From Oscillospiraceae bacterium (GTDB taxonomy: Bacteria > Bacillota > Clostridia > Oscillospirales > Oscillospiraceae): 64,000 nucleotides of DNA. This document shows, piece after piece, positions 8,249-17,634 of the stretch (position 1 is its first letter; each line of letters begins with the position of its first letter). Location of the stretch: NCBI GenBank assembly GCA_017461585.1, contig JAFTYM010000031.1:1-64000 (forward strand), given 5' to 3'. Position numbers and translations under genes: made by a program. The notes below the pieces were generated by a model. The model was not told the DNA's origin and made no database searches. It worked only from the letters and a program-made list of their open reading frames with translations.

Positions 8249-9286
8249 TTATATCTCAAGATAACCTTTTAAAACCTTAAGGGTGCTCAGAACACCGTCT
8301 ATGTGGCTTCTCTCATAGCCGTGGCTTGCGTAAACGCCGGGACCGATAAGGCCGTGGCGGATGTCGCTGCCTGCGGAAAGTGTAGCCTCAACATCGGAGC
8401 CGTAGTTGGGGTAGATGTCAACTGCGTAAGAAGCGCCCTCTTTCTTGGCGGCGTCAATAAGCTTTCCTACAACGGCGTAGTTGTAAGGTCCGCGTGTATC
8501 CTTTGCGCAGATGGAAACCATGCGTTCGGTGCATCGGAGACCATCACCGACACAGCCCATGTCGATGCTGATGATCTCGGTAACACCTGCGGGGACGGAA
8601 GCGGAGCCGCCGTGACCTACCTCTTCGTAAACTGTGATGTGGACGTAAACCCGTCTTTTAAGGGTGATGCCCGTGTCTTTTATGTATTTACCAAGACCGT
8701 AGACAATGCCCACAGACAGCTTGTCGTCAAGGAAACGGCTCTTGATGTAACCGGACTCCGTAAATCTTGTCTTGGGGTCAAAGCAGACAAAGTCACCTGT
8801 TTCGATGCCGAGAACTCTTGCCTCGTCTTCGGTCTTGACATCCTCGTCAATAACGACCTCTGTGTTGTCGAAGCTGCGCTTTGTGTCGCCGTAGGCCAGG
8901 TTAACGTGGGCAGATGCGTTGCATAACTGGAGCGTGCCCTCATATACTTTACCGTTACGGGTGTAAATCTTTACGTTCTCTGCTTCCACATTCTCAGGGC
9001 GCAGACCGCCTAATTTTGCGATACGCAGACGTCCGTTGGATTTTACTTCTGCGACCATGCCGCCTAAAGTGTCTATATGAGCCTGAAGCATAAGAGCATC
9101 GTTGTCATCTTCACCGCCGAAGTCGACCAAAATGCCGCCCTTGGTGGTGAACTTTGCGTCAAAGCCCATTTTTTCAAATTCTTCCTTTACCCAGACAGCG
9201 CACTTTTCGGTAAAGCCTGAGGGGCTGTCTATGGCAAGAAGCTCGGCAGCTTTTTCTGCAGAGTACTGTGCGTAGGATACATTCAT
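8249..9286 (-). CDS. M42 family metallo-aminopeptidase
   Basis: 345 residues. M42 enzymes are cytosolic dinuclear-metal aminopeptidases (PepA/TET/FrvX-like) forming large oligomers. Metal and catalytic motifs are visible: QAHIDTLGG (about 68-76), the catalytic pair in YEEVGHGGSA (about 220-229), SIDMG and the late HGYERSHID. The family's PDZ-like insertion lies between about 75 and 170. Start ATG 9286 has GGAGG seven bases upstream. It is monocistronic, with the split terminator described at 8044-8247. Confidence 0.9.
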   Translation of the reverse strand: MNVSYAQYSAEKAAELLAIDSPSGFTEKCAVWVKEEFEKMGFDAKFTTKGGILVDFGGEDDNDALMLQAHIDTLGGMVAEVKSNGRLRIAKLGGLRPENVEAENVKIYTRNGKVYEGTLQLCNASAHVNLAYGDTKRSFDNTEVVIDEDVKTEDEARVLGIETGDFVCFDPKTRFTESGYIKSRFLDDKLSVGIVYGLGKYIKDTGITLKRRVYVHITVYEEVGHGGSASVPAGVTEIISIDMGCVGDGLRCTERMVSICAKDTRGPYNYAVVGKLIDAAKKEGASYAVDIYPNYGSDVEATLSAGSDIRHGLIGPGVYASHGYERSHIDGVLSTLKVLKGYLEI

Positions 9287-9431
9287 GGTACCAACCTCCG
9301 AAAAATGGTTTTTCTTAGTATATCACAATGCTCAAGGAATGTCGAAATTGAATATTTAATATGAAATTGATGCAAAAATATGGCTTTGTTAGGTAAAATA
9401 GCACGAAAAATGAAAATACAAAAGAAAATAC

Positions 9432-9460
9432 TTGCAAAACCCATGGCGCGTGCATATAAT
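9432..9460 (+). promoter_or_regulatory. Sigma-70-type promoter of the AGCS symporter
   Basis: TTGCAA (9432-9437), exactly 17 bases, then TATAAT (9455-9460), a near-consensus promoter about 47 bases before the start codon. Confidence 0.8.
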
Positions 9461-9506
9461 GAGTTTAACAATTTACCGATTAAAAGTGCTGTAAAGGAGA
9501 GAGGAT

Positions 9507-10946
9507 ATGCAAAACTTTATGGATTTGTTATTCGGCCCCGGTGGAATTGAACGTACTATAAACGGTATAGTATGGGGCATTCCCGCGATGATCCTTATTA
9601 TGGGTACAGGTATCTACCTCAGTATCCGCTGTAAGTTCCCTCAGTTTTTAAAATTCGGTCATATCATGAAGAATACTGCGGGCAAGGCTCTTAAAAAGAC
9701 AGAGACTAAAGAAGGCGCGGTATCACCCTTCAACGCAATGTGTACTGCTTTGGCTGCGTCTATCGGTACGGGCAACATCGCAGGTGTTTCGGGCGCCATA
9801 GCCATCGGCGGACCCGGTGCTGTTTTCTGGATGTGGGTATCTGCCCTTTTGGGTATGTGCACCAAGTTTGCTGAAGTTACTCTCGCCATAAGGTTCCGTG
9901 AGCGTAATGCAAACGGTGACTGGGTTGGCGGACCTATGTACTACATACAGAACGGCCTCGGCAAAAAATGGAAGTGGCTGGCTTGTGTGTTTGCTGCATT
10001 CGGCGCTCTGGCATCCTTCGGTATAGGCAACCTGACCCAGATAAATACTATCGCTTCTACCATCAACACAGCTATCTCCAATTTTGTTCCCACTTCTGAG
10101 GCTACACAGAAGACCATCGCCGTTATCATCGGCGGTATCGCGGCTATTATCGCTTTTGCGGTTCTCATCGGCGGCATCAAGCGTATCGGTGACTTCTGTG
10201 CGCTTCTCGTTCCCATTATGGCTGTTATCTATGTTGTTGCGGCTCTTGTTGTTATTATCCTGAACATCACAGAGCTGCCTGCTGCCCTCGGTGCTATATT
10301 CAAGGGTGCTTTTAATCCTGCAGCCGTTGCAGGCGGTCTTGCAGGTGTGGGTATAAAGACAGCTATCACAAAGGGTGTCGGCCGCGGTATTTTCTCCAAC
10401 GAAGCAGGTCTCGGCTCCGCTCCCATTGCCCACGCAGCAGCCGACGTTGACCATCCCGTAAAGCAGGGTATCTACGGCGTATTTGAAGTTTTCATGGACA
10501 CTATCGTAGTATGTACAACAACAGCTCTTGTTGTTCTTCTTGGTGTTGGCGTTCAGAACATTGAATACGGCAACGATATCGGTGCAAACCTGACTATCAA
10601 CGGATTTATGTCTGTGTTCGGAACGAAAATTCCCGGCGTTATCGTCGCTATCTGTCTTACTCTGTTTGCGTTCTCAACGATCCTCACATGGGCACTTTAC
10701 GGCAGCCGCTGCCTTGAATATCTCTTCGGCAGCAAGGTATCCAAGCCCTACATGGTAGTTTTCTGCATCGTCATGATCTTCGGAGCTGTTTCCAAGATCG
10801 ACATAGTATGGAATGTGGCAGATACCCTTAACGGTCTCATGGCTCTGCCAAACCTTGTGGCACTTCTTGCGCTGAGCCCCGTAGTCATAAAGCTCTGCAA
10901 AGAGTATTTTGATATGGTGAGACAGGATAAAATAGATAAGAAATAA
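9507..10946 (+). CDS. Alanine/glycine:cation symporter (AGCS family)
   Basis: 479 residues, an inner-membrane Na+- or H+-coupled alanine/glycine transporter. Hydrophobic segments fit about 10-11 transmembrane helices. The family motifs GTGNIAGVSGAIAIGGPGA (about 86-104) and GRGIFSNEAGLGSAPIAHAA (about 292-311) are complete. The short IERTINGIVWG N-terminus and the K/D-rich tail are usual for the family. Ribosome site GGAGAGAGG precedes ATG 9507. A strong promoter and terminator flank it, so it is a single-gene unit that separates the housekeeping part from the accessory island. Confidence 0.94.
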   Translation: MQNFMDLLFGPGGIERTINGIVWGIPAMILIMGTGIYLSIRCKFPQFLKFGHIMKNTAGKALKKTETKEGAVSPFNAMCTALAASIGTGNIAGVSGAIAIGGPGAVFWMWVSALLGMCTKFAEVTLAIRFRERNANGDWVGGPMYYIQNGLGKKWKWLACVFAAFGALASFGIGNLTQINTIASTINTAISNFVPTSEATQKTIAVIIGGIAAIIAFAVLIGGIKRIGDFCALLVPIMAVIYVVAALVVIILNITELPAALGAIFKGAFNPAAVAGGLAGVGIKTAITKGVGRGIFSNEAGLGSAPIAHAAADVDHPVKQGIYGVFEVFMDTIVVCTTTALVVLLGVGVQNIEYGNDIGANLTINGFMSVFGTKIPGVIVAICLTLFAFSTILTWALYGSRCLEYLFGSKVSKPYMVVFCIVMIFGAVSKIDIVWNVADTLNGLMALPNLVALLALSPVVIKLCKEYFDMVRQDKIDKK

Positions 10947-10955
10947 AATGACAGT

Positions 10956-11003
10956 AAAAAGCTCACGGATGTCAGGGCGTACCTGACATCCGTGAGCTTT
11001 TTT
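10956..11003 (+). terminator. Strong terminator after the AGCS symporter
   Basis: A 21-bp stem starting AAAAAGCTCACGG (10956) and ending CCGTGAGCTTTTT, with the five-base loop GCGTA. It isolates the island beginning downstream. Confidence 0.92.
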
Positions 11004-11196
11004 GCGTTTATGATGAGAATATAATCATAGTATAGTCTGCGGGCAGACAGAATAAAATAATAATTGGGATGCTTGAGAAGAAAACAAAGCAGATTCTATG
11101 AGTACAGGGCATATCTTTCAGGGGGTGTTGCAGCAGGTGAATTTAAGGAAAAAGAATAAAATTTACCTAGCGAATTTACCAAAGAAACCGATTCAA

Positions 11197-11277
11197 TTTT
11201 GTGTAAAATGCGAATTGAAGAGTGCCAATATAATTATGCTATGATGTTCTCAAGGAAGTTATTGATTTTACACAAAA
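11197..11277 (+). promoter_or_regulatory. Promoter of unit 1 flanked by 13-bp inverted arms
   Basis: TTTTGTGTAAAAT (11197-11209) and ATTTTACACAAAA (11265-11277) are perfect inverted repeats. Between them lie TTGAAG (11215-11220) and an extended -10, TGCTATGAT (11237-11245), before the GTG start at 11303. Arms placed on both sides of a promoter suggest a dimeric regulator or loop-forming operator, probably for one of the two TetR proteins of the island; this is inference. The rest of 11004-11302 holds nothing else I can identify. Confidence 0.55.
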
Positions 11278-11302
11278 GTTAAGAAACAATAGGAGGGATT
11301 TT

Positions 11303-12799
11303 GTGGCATTACCTATAAAAATGGGGACAGATCTGTACTGTAAAGCCAATTCACAGGTGCTTTTAAGCTACGATGAAGAAGAGGCGAAGTTGTATATAGG
11401 ATATACCCCTGATGACGGAAGTAAAGGAAAGAATTATCTTGCTGCCATTTCTGCAATGTGCGATGGCGCGGTAGTTCCGTACACATGCACAGTAGAGGAT
11501 GATGTCGTTCTTCTGAAAAGCGACGCCGGCTACGCAAAATTTGCGATCGGCTGCTCGAACGATATTGTAGTTGACGGAAAAGGCATCGGACTTGTGATTT
11601 CAAATGGTAAGTCTGCCGGAATTTTTATGGGCGGCGGTAACGTCGTCAAAGATGCCCGCGGCGGAATGCTGTTTTCCATCTCCGGTGTTAAAATCAGAGC
11701 TTTTGTAACAGTGGGAAGCATTGATCTTGAATCTTACTGGGATCTTGATGCTCTGTGTGATCCTGATCCGAAGGTATTCATGCTGCCTGATGAACAGGGC
11801 AATATTGCTGCAAGAATTTTTGCGGATGTTACAGAGGTTGATCATGAGGTTTCCGGCTTGTCAGTTGAAGAAGCTGCGAAGGCAATGACAGATGAGTTTG
11901 CGGAGTACTGCAAGATCCTCAATTACAGCGCAGAAACACAGACTGCACTTCGCGCAGCGTGGGAGCTGTGGAATGCACAGCAGCCTCCCAGAACTCTTTT
12001 CAAGGAATATCTGGGCAATGATCCTGTTGTTATCCACGGCAGACAGAGCGGCGGTACACTTCATTTGAATGACGGTGTTTTATATGCTCTGGCGATCCGT
12101 GATTCTGCAGAAGCTGCAAAGTATATGTGCTCATTCCTGAAGTACATCAAGAATGACGGTCTTGTACCTTATGAAATATCCAATAATATCAAAGAGTATT
12201 ATGTTGAGACACCGCTCTTCGGTGTTCTCCTGACAGCTCGTGAGGATGTTCTGGGTGCTGTAAATGAAGAGCAGTATGAGAAACTGGCACTGCATCTTAA
12301 CTGGTGGGTAAACAACCGCTTCTGCACAGAGCGCGGACTGTTCTATTGTCTCCACCGTACAGAGAGCCGCCGGAATGTGGCTTTTGATGACATGACTCCG
12401 TTCTTTGCACCTGACGTGAATGCACTTATGGCGCTGTGGATCGGTGCTATGGCAAAGATCGCAGACCGCCTTGGCAAGGAAAACAACTGGGCTGCACTTG
12501 CCGATGATATTATTGCAAACATCAAAGAGAAATTATATGCAGACGGCAAAGCTGTATGCGTAAGTCTCGGAACTGCAGAGAAGTGTGAATGTGTAAACGG
12601 TGCAGCAATGAAGCTTGTCGGCCTTGAGGGCTGCGGCGCTGAAGGATACGAAGCAGAGCTTATGGCAGTTCTCGGCAAAACAGAGCTTACACTTGACGTG
12701 GCAAAGGCTGCCGCAGCTGCAGGCGAAGGTCCTATAGCGGATGTACGTCAGGCTGTTGCCTGCTTGCTTGCGGAATCAATTCTGAGGGAGGAGGACTAA
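11303..12799 (+). CDS. Six-hairpin glycosidase-like protein with a degenerate active site (GH-a)
   Basis: 498 residues, cytosolic (no signal peptide), paralogous to the other glycosidase-like proteins of the island and closest in layout to those at 27276 and 44327. The region that in its partner reads ESGWDD is here ESRRNVAFDDM, without the GWDD acid loop. The closing WAAWSA/GWS-like segment is also missing, so hydrolytic activity is doubtful. It starts at GTG 11303 behind AGGAGGG and is followed after 3 bases by an intact paralogue, which suggests translational coupling. It may be a non-catalytic partner subunit or a substrate sensor. The GH63/GH37-like fold assignment rests on paralogy. Confidence 0.65.
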   Translation: MALPIKMGTDLYCKANSQVLLSYDEEEAKLYIGYTPDDGSKGKNYLAAISAMCDGAVVPYTCTVEDDVVLLKSDAGYAKFAIGCSNDIVVDGKGIGLVISNGKSAGIFMGGGNVVKDARGGMLFSISGVKIRAFVTVGSIDLESYWDLDALCDPDPKVFMLPDEQGNIAARIFADVTEVDHEVSGLSVEEAAKAMTDEFAEYCKILNYSAETQTALRAAWELWNAQQPPRTLFKEYLGNDPVVIHGRQSGGTLHLNDGVLYALAIRDSAEAAKYMCSFLKYIKNDGLVPYEISNNIKEYYVETPLFGVLLTAREDVLGAVNEEQYEKLALHLNWWVNNRFCTERGLFYCLHRTESRRNVAFDDMTPFFAPDVNALMALWIGAMAKIADRLGKENNWAALADDIIANIKEKLYADGKAVCVSLGTAEKCECVNGAAMKLVGLEGCGAEGYEAELMAVLGKTELTLDVAKAAAAAGEGPIADVRQAVACLLAESILREED

Positions 12800-12802
12800 T
12801 CT

Positions 12803-14602
12803 ATGCTGTTTCAGACTAACGAAAAATTCGACCTGCAGCGCATTCCTTATGCCAGAGCAGGAAGCTATTTTTACATAAATGAAGATTATTTTCAGCGCAA
12901 GCTGAAGATGATATTGGTATATCTGGACGGTATGATGCATTTCGGTGAAAACGCCCTTTGGATGGATGTTCTTGAGAACGGCGAAACCGTAAGATATAAC
13001 TATTTCGGCGATGAGGGAAGTCTCACTTTGACAACACCCAATTGCTATATCGGCGTTGCACTTACCGACTATAATCAGGTGCGCTTCAGAGGTAGGAAGA
13101 ATGCAGGACTTAAGCTGTCTTTGAACCCCACAGGACCTAACACTCCTGCAGGTGCGCTGAAGAGTGCCGTAAAACTGCCGGACGGTTCCTATGAGCTTTA
13201 CCTCGGAAGACTCGGCTATCTCCGCTTTAAGCTGCTTAAAGGAAGTGTAGCTGTAGATTGTCCCTGGGATAGTGAAAATAACAGATACTCCCGCTTTGAA
13301 ATTACATTCACGCCTGACGAATCAGGCGAGTTTGAGGCTGTTGTACACGATTACCGTGAGCAGTTTACAAACGAAGCAGGATATCCGGCATTTGACGAGG
13401 TAGTAAGCAAGAATCTTGCAGACTATAATGCTTTTGCGGAGAATTATAAGAAAAATATCCCCGCAAAATATGCATCTCTTGAAAACTCCTGCATATATAC
13501 AATATGGAGCCACTTTATGAAGGAAGACGGATTCATAAAGTCTCCTCTGATCATGTTCCACTATAACTGCATTGCAGGCGCTTTTGCATGGCAGCAGAGC
13601 TATAACGGCATGGCAATGATGGGAAATCCCTCTTACGGTCTTGCTCTTATTGAAAGCATGTTTGAGTATCAGGATCCCGTAAGCGGTGTTGTTCCTTCCA
13701 ATGTTTACAACAATGCTATCGGCTATGCCGGTGTTCAGCCTCCGCTTCAGGGCTTTGCGTTCAACACCCTGACCAAGATGTGCGGTGAGGACTTTATTTC
13801 CGCTGAGGAAGCAAAGAAGTTCCTGCCCAAATTTGAAGCCTGGGTAGCATGGTGGACTACATACAGAACTGCAGGCAGAGACGATGATCTTATCCAGATA
13901 AACAACCCCAATGAATCCGGATGGGACGATGCAACCATATTCTCTGAGGGATTCCCTGCAAGCAACCCGGATACTATCTCCATGATAATCGAGTGTATGT
14001 ATTCATGTGCAACACTTGCCCGTATCTCCGGAGATATGGATAAGGCAGCTTCCTGGACCGGCAGAGCAGATGCACTTCTTAAAATCCTTATCGAAGAATT
14101 CTGGGACGGCGAAAAGTTTGTCACAAAGCACAACGGAGAAGTGGTTGAATCTCAGAGCCTTGCTATATATCAGTCTATATTCCATGGCGATAAGCTGCCT
14201 GCTGATATTGTTGACAAGTGCGTTGAGGGTATCTTCAAAGAAGGTGCATACATGACACCTATGGGACTGTGCTCTGAAAGTATGTTCAGCGAAATGTGCT
14301 CATGGCGCGGCGGACACTTTGTTATCGGTCGTGTTGTTGCTCCTTTCCAGATGTACATAAGTGTTGGCCTTTGGCTGGCAGGAAAGAAGGAAGAGGCAAG
14401 AAAAATTGCCGAGGCATGGTGCGATACTGTCATGGATAAGGGTGTAAGACTTGGTTTCAAGCCGTACGAGATACACCCCCTCACAGGAGAGCCTGATCCC
14501 ACAATTATTGAGCCGCAGCCTTCTGACAGCTGGGCATGGGCGGCATGGAGTGCTTGCTGCACAATGACTATTCTTCAGATAGTACTGGGAGAGGATAATT
14601 AA
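12803..14602 (+). CDS. Six-hairpin glycosidase, GH63/MGH1-like, intact acid motif (GH-b)
   Basis: 599 residues with an N-terminal beta-sandwich-like part (1-about 220) and an (alpha/alpha)6 barrel. NESGWDDATIF at 370-380 matches the general-acid loop of GH63/GH37-type enzymes, with Asp375 as predicted acid. A later YEIHPLTGEP may carry the base Glu, and WAWAAWSACC closes the barrel. Such enzymes cleave alpha-glucosides, mannosylglycerate or related glycosides. Without a signal peptide it should act on imported substrate. It follows GH-a by 3 bases behind GGGAGGAGG. The precise CAZy family and linkage are not determined. Confidence 0.75.
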   Translation: MLFQTNEKFDLQRIPYARAGSYFYINEDYFQRKLKMILVYLDGMMHFGENALWMDVLENGETVRYNYFGDEGSLTLTTPNCYIGVALTDYNQVRFRGRKNAGLKLSLNPTGPNTPAGALKSAVKLPDGSYELYLGRLGYLRFKLLKGSVAVDCPWDSENNRYSRFEITFTPDESGEFEAVVHDYREQFTNEAGYPAFDEVVSKNLADYNAFAENYKKNIPAKYASLENSCIYTIWSHFMKEDGFIKSPLIMFHYNCIAGAFAWQQSYNGMAMMGNPSYGLALIESMFEYQDPVSGVVPSNVYNNAIGYAGVQPPLQGFAFNTLTKMCGEDFISAEEAKKFLPKFEAWVAWWTTYRTAGRDDDLIQINNPNESGWDDATIFSEGFPASNPDTISMIIECMYSCATLARISGDMDKAASWTGRADALLKILIEEFWDGEKFVTKHNGEVVESQSLAIYQSIFHGDKLPADIVDKCVEGIFKEGAYMTPMGLCSESMFSEMCSWRGGHFVIGRVVAPFQMYISVGLWLAGKKEEARKIAEAWCDTVMDKGVRLGFKPYEIHPLTGEPDPTIIEPQPSDSWAWAAWSACCTMTILQIVLGEDN

Positions 14603-14690
14603 TTAAATTAAAAGTTAATAAAGTAGTGAGTTGTTAATTAAGTGCGAAACACCTTAATGGTGAAAAATAGCAAAGAGGCATAAGTAATTT

Positions 14691-14710
14691 ATATTCGCAA
14701 ATGCGGATAT
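14691..14710 (+). promoter_or_regulatory. Palindrome upstream of the first binding lipoprotein
   Basis: ATATTCGCA-AA-TGCGGATAT is an inverted repeat with one mismatch per arm, placed 16 bases before the ribosome site of the lipoprotein gene. It has the size of a TetR-type operator and could mark an internal promoter. ATGCGAA also occurs at 11208-11214, 26889-26895 and 27085-27091 before the other island promoters. Confidence 0.4.
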
Positions 14711-14736
14711 GACCGTGAAGAATTTTGGAGGTATTT

Positions 14737-16362
14737 ATGAAAAAATTATTAGCTCTTATTCTTACGCTTCTCATGGTATTTTCACTCGTAGCATGTGGCG
14801 GCAAGAATGCGGACACAGACACAAACACAGGTAATGAAGGCACAAACGACACAGTGGATACAGGATCTCCCGATGGTGGGGATACCGGTTCCGACGGAGC
14901 AGGTTCCGAGTCCGGTGAGACAAGGGATTACATCAACATCGCATATTCACAGGATCGCGGCACTCTCGACCCGATATATCTTATGGGTTATGACGCAGGC
15001 GATGCTTTGAAGATGGTTTACGAGAATCTTTGGTCATACAACATAAAGGGTGAGAAGGAATGGAATATCGCAACTTCCTTCGAGATGGTTGAGCCTACAA
15101 GATGGCGCATCACAATCAGAGATGATGTTAAATTTGCAAACGGCAATCCCCTTACTGCAGAAGACGTAGTATTCTCTATCAACCGTGCAAATACACGCGT
15201 TGGTGAGCCCGCATATTTCCCGATGCTTGACCTGGAAAACACAAAAGTAATTGACTCTACTACAATTGAAGTTGCATATCTTGAGTATGACTTCTCTTAT
15301 GAATATACGTTCGGCTTCCTTCCCATTATGGATGAGGAATCGTTTGACGAGAACACTATAGCACAGACACCTATGGGTTCCGGTCCTTACGAAGTAACTG
15401 ACTATGTTGTAAACAGCCATATGACACTTACTGCCCGCGATGATTATTGGGGAACTGCTCCTGCAATCAAGACACTCAACTTCAGACTCTTTACAGAAGA
15501 CATGCAGAAAACAAATGCTCTGCAGACAGGCGAACTTGATATTACTACAGCACCGTTCCAGGATATATCATTCATTTCCACATTGGACGGTTACACCGTT
15601 GACATTTATGACAATGCACAGTCCATGGCGCTTTACTTCAGCCTTGATCCTGCTTCTGCTTTTGCAGAGAACGAAAAGGCACGTCAGGCAGTTTGCGCTG
15701 CTATCGACACACAGGCTATTGTTGACATTGCATACAGCGGATACGGTTCACCCAGCGTAATGCCCATTTCCAAGGGCAACATTGACGCTACGGAAAATCT
15801 TTATAATAAGGGCGTATACGGAACAGGATATAATGTTGAGGCTGCAAAGCAGCTTGCTGAAGAAGCAGGTATTGTAGGTCAGACCATTACACTTATCACG
15901 GACGGATCTTCTGCGATGGTAGTTATGGCTGAGCTTATCCAGTTTGACCTTGACGCTATCGGCGTAACTGTTGAGATCCTTAACCTTGATGCAGGCTCTG
16001 TTGCCAGCGTTTACGAGGATCCCTCTCAGTACGATATGGCTATCTCCTTCACAAATGTTCCTTCCAAGACGGTTGCTCAGAACATGTATGCATGGGTAAC
16101 TTACACATTCCAGGGCGTATATGTAAAGAATCCTTGGGAGGGCAGAGATGAATATCTTGGCCTTACAAACGGAATTATGGCTGTAAGTGACACATCTGAG
16201 CTCGCATCCAGATACGAGAAGCTCATTGATATTCATACGAAAGCGGTTCCTTGGTTCTCACTCTGTGACCAGGCATCTGCTTTGGCATACAATTCCGATC
16301 TTGAAGGCTATGAGCTCGGACTTATGGGCGGCATCAACTACGCGAAGCTCTCTTGGAAATGA
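14737..16362 (+). CDS. Family-5 extracellular solute-binding lipoprotein (SBP1)
   Basis: 541 residues. A lipoprotein signal with lipobox LVAC (Cys20) is followed by an Asp/Thr/Gly/Ser-rich linker to about 65 and then a SBP_bac_5 domain (YSQDRGTLDP, TAEDVVFSINRAN). It should be membrane-anchored and deliver a peptide, oligosaccharide or glycoside to a Dpp/Opp-type importer. Unit 1 has no permease of its own, so it probably uses the importer at 32751-36589, whose adjacent SBPs are clear paralogues. ATG 14737 is used because GGAGG is 5-9 bases upstream; an in-frame TTG at 14725 precedes that site. Confidence 0.88.
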   Translation: MKKLLALILTLLMVFSLVACGGKNADTDTNTGNEGTNDTVDTGSPDGGDTGSDGAGSESGETRDYINIAYSQDRGTLDPIYLMGYDAGDALKMVYENLWSYNIKGEKEWNIATSFEMVEPTRWRITIRDDVKFANGNPLTAEDVVFSINRANTRVGEPAYFPMLDLENTKVIDSTTIEVAYLEYDFSYEYTFGFLPIMDEESFDENTIAQTPMGSGPYEVTDYVVNSHMTLTARDDYWGTAPAIKTLNFRLFTEDMQKTNALQTGELDITTAPFQDISFISTLDGYTVDIYDNAQSMALYFSLDPASAFAENEKARQAVCAAIDTQAIVDIAYSGYGSPSVMPISKGNIDATENLYNKGVYGTGYNVEAAKQLAEEAGIVGQTITLITDGSSAMVVMAELIQFDLDAIGVTVEILNLDAGSVASVYEDPSQYDMAISFTNVPSKTVAQNMYAWVTYTFQGVYVKNPWEGRDEYLGLTNGIMAVSDTSELASRYEKLIDIHTKAVPWFSLCDQASALAYNSDLEGYELGLMGGINYAKLSWK

Positions 16363-16466
16363 TAAATTGCTAAACTTCCCGTAATGCCATAACAACTTAA
16401 TATGATGAGAAGTCGTATGGAAGCTTTTATGAGCATAGTCTCGGGAGTTGATTTATAAGAGCTTAT

Positions 16467-16510
16467 GGAAAAGCACTTGCAGATAAATTAATATTTGTGA
16501 TTGCTTTTCC
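16467..16510 (+). other. Intercistronic stem-loop before the first URO-D gene
   Basis: GGAAAAGCA (16467-16475) pairs with TGCTTTTCC (16502-16510) around an A/T-rich loop, without a T-run. It lies in the 170-base gap between SBP1 and the URO-D gene and may tune or protect the downstream message. Confidence 0.4.
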
Positions 16511-16532
16511 TTTATTTAGAGGGGAGTTTTAT

Positions 16533-17606
16533 ATGAAATATGAAAGACCTGAATACCTGGCTGAGGGTATTAAAGTAACAGAATTCGGCAGCGCTTTCTT
16601 TGGAGATACGGTTTTGAAGGTACCTGTATTTGACAGACCGATATCAATCAGAGAAAACTTTAAAAGAGCATATAAACGTGAAAACCCTGTTTGGGTACCT
16701 AATGCACTTACTGATGGTTACGTTGGAATGCTTGCACAGCTTAACGGTATGCCCGATGCTGACTGGTCCCGTAATGACAGATACGGATGGACAGATTGGT
16801 TCGGCGCACAGTGGACTTATGTACCGGAAGCAGGCGGGCCGATGTTAACTCCGGGCACACAATTCCTTGATGATATTACCAACTGGAAAACCGGTGTGAA
16901 ATTCCCGGATCTTGACCTGTATGATTGGGAAACAAACTGCAAAAAGTTCATGGACGCCTATGACGGTGAAAAGGTGATCGCTGTTAATATTGGTCTGGGC
17001 TGTACAGAACGCCTTGTATCATTGCTTGGCGGTTATACCGAGGCGATGCTTGCGATGGCGATCGAACCGGAAACCGTTCGTGAATTCCTTGAAGCGTTTG
17101 TTGACTGGGAGATCACGGTTGTAGATAAGGTTTTGGAATATGTTCCTGTTGATATGATAACCTACCACGATGACTGGGGAACCGAGCGTGATACGTTCTT
17201 CAGCGAGAAAATGATGGAGGAAATCGTGTTTGAGCCTACTAAGCGTCTTTTCGGACATATCAAGTCCAAAGGCGTCTGCGTTGAGCTTCACAGCTGCGGT
17301 CATATTGCCAGATTTATACCTTATATGATAGAGATGGGCGTGGATCTTATGCAGATACAGACACGCTGCAATGATATAGCTGCGTACAAGGTTAAATACG
17401 GAGATAAAATCGGATTTGACCTCTCTGCAATGCCTGAAGGCGATGTGACTGCGGATAAGATGATACAGGCAGTTCGTGAACTTGTGGATAATATGGGCGC
17501 AGGCGGAGGCCTGTATGCCGGCGTATTCTCGGGAGATCCTGAGGTATTATGGCACGGCACAAGCGAACTGTATTATTACAGCAGAGAAAAATACGAGAGA
17601 GAATAA
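16533..17606 (+). CDS. URO-D-fold protein, possible cobamide methyltransferase (URO-D1)
   Basis: 357 residues of the uroporphyrinogen decarboxylase superfamily. ELHSCGHI places His253 and Cys255 in the H-x-C metal motif of MtaA/MtbA/CmuA-type methyltransferases, which bind Zn and move methyl groups between a corrinoid and a thiol or tetrahydrofolate-type carrier. The usual third Cys near the C-terminus is not evident. True HemE lacks HSCG, and no haem gene is nearby. ATG 16533 follows AGAGGGGAG. It stands between SBP1 and the first GRE; no corrinoid protein is encoded in the window, so its methyl donor and acceptor are unknown. Confidence 0.72.
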   Translation: MKYERPEYLAEGIKVTEFGSAFFGDTVLKVPVFDRPISIRENFKRAYKRENPVWVPNALTDGYVGMLAQLNGMPDADWSRNDRYGWTDWFGAQWTYVPEAGGPMLTPGTQFLDDITNWKTGVKFPDLDLYDWETNCKKFMDAYDGEKVIAVNIGLGCTERLVSLLGGYTEAMLAMAIEPETVREFLEAFVDWEITVVDKVLEYVPVDMITYHDDWGTERDTFFSEKMMEEIVFEPTKRLFGHIKSKGVCVELHSCGHIARFIPYMIEMGVDLMQIQTRCNDIAAYKVKYGDKIGFDLSAMPEGDVTADKMIQAVRELVDNMGAGGGLYAGVFSGDPEVLWHGTSELYYYSREKYERE

Positions 17607-17634
17607 ATCGAGTTACGGAAAGGAGTGTCCTTTT

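Noticed and set aside
16533..17606. HemE (uroporphyrinogen decarboxylase) identity
   Set aside because: HSCG metal motif and catabolic context fit the methyltransferase-like branch; no other haem gene is present.
17476..17634. Upstream extension of GRE1 overlapping URO-D1
   Set aside because: The 53 codons lie in another frame of URO-D1, have no ribosome site, and do not align with GRE2 or GRE3; TTG 17635 has a good site.
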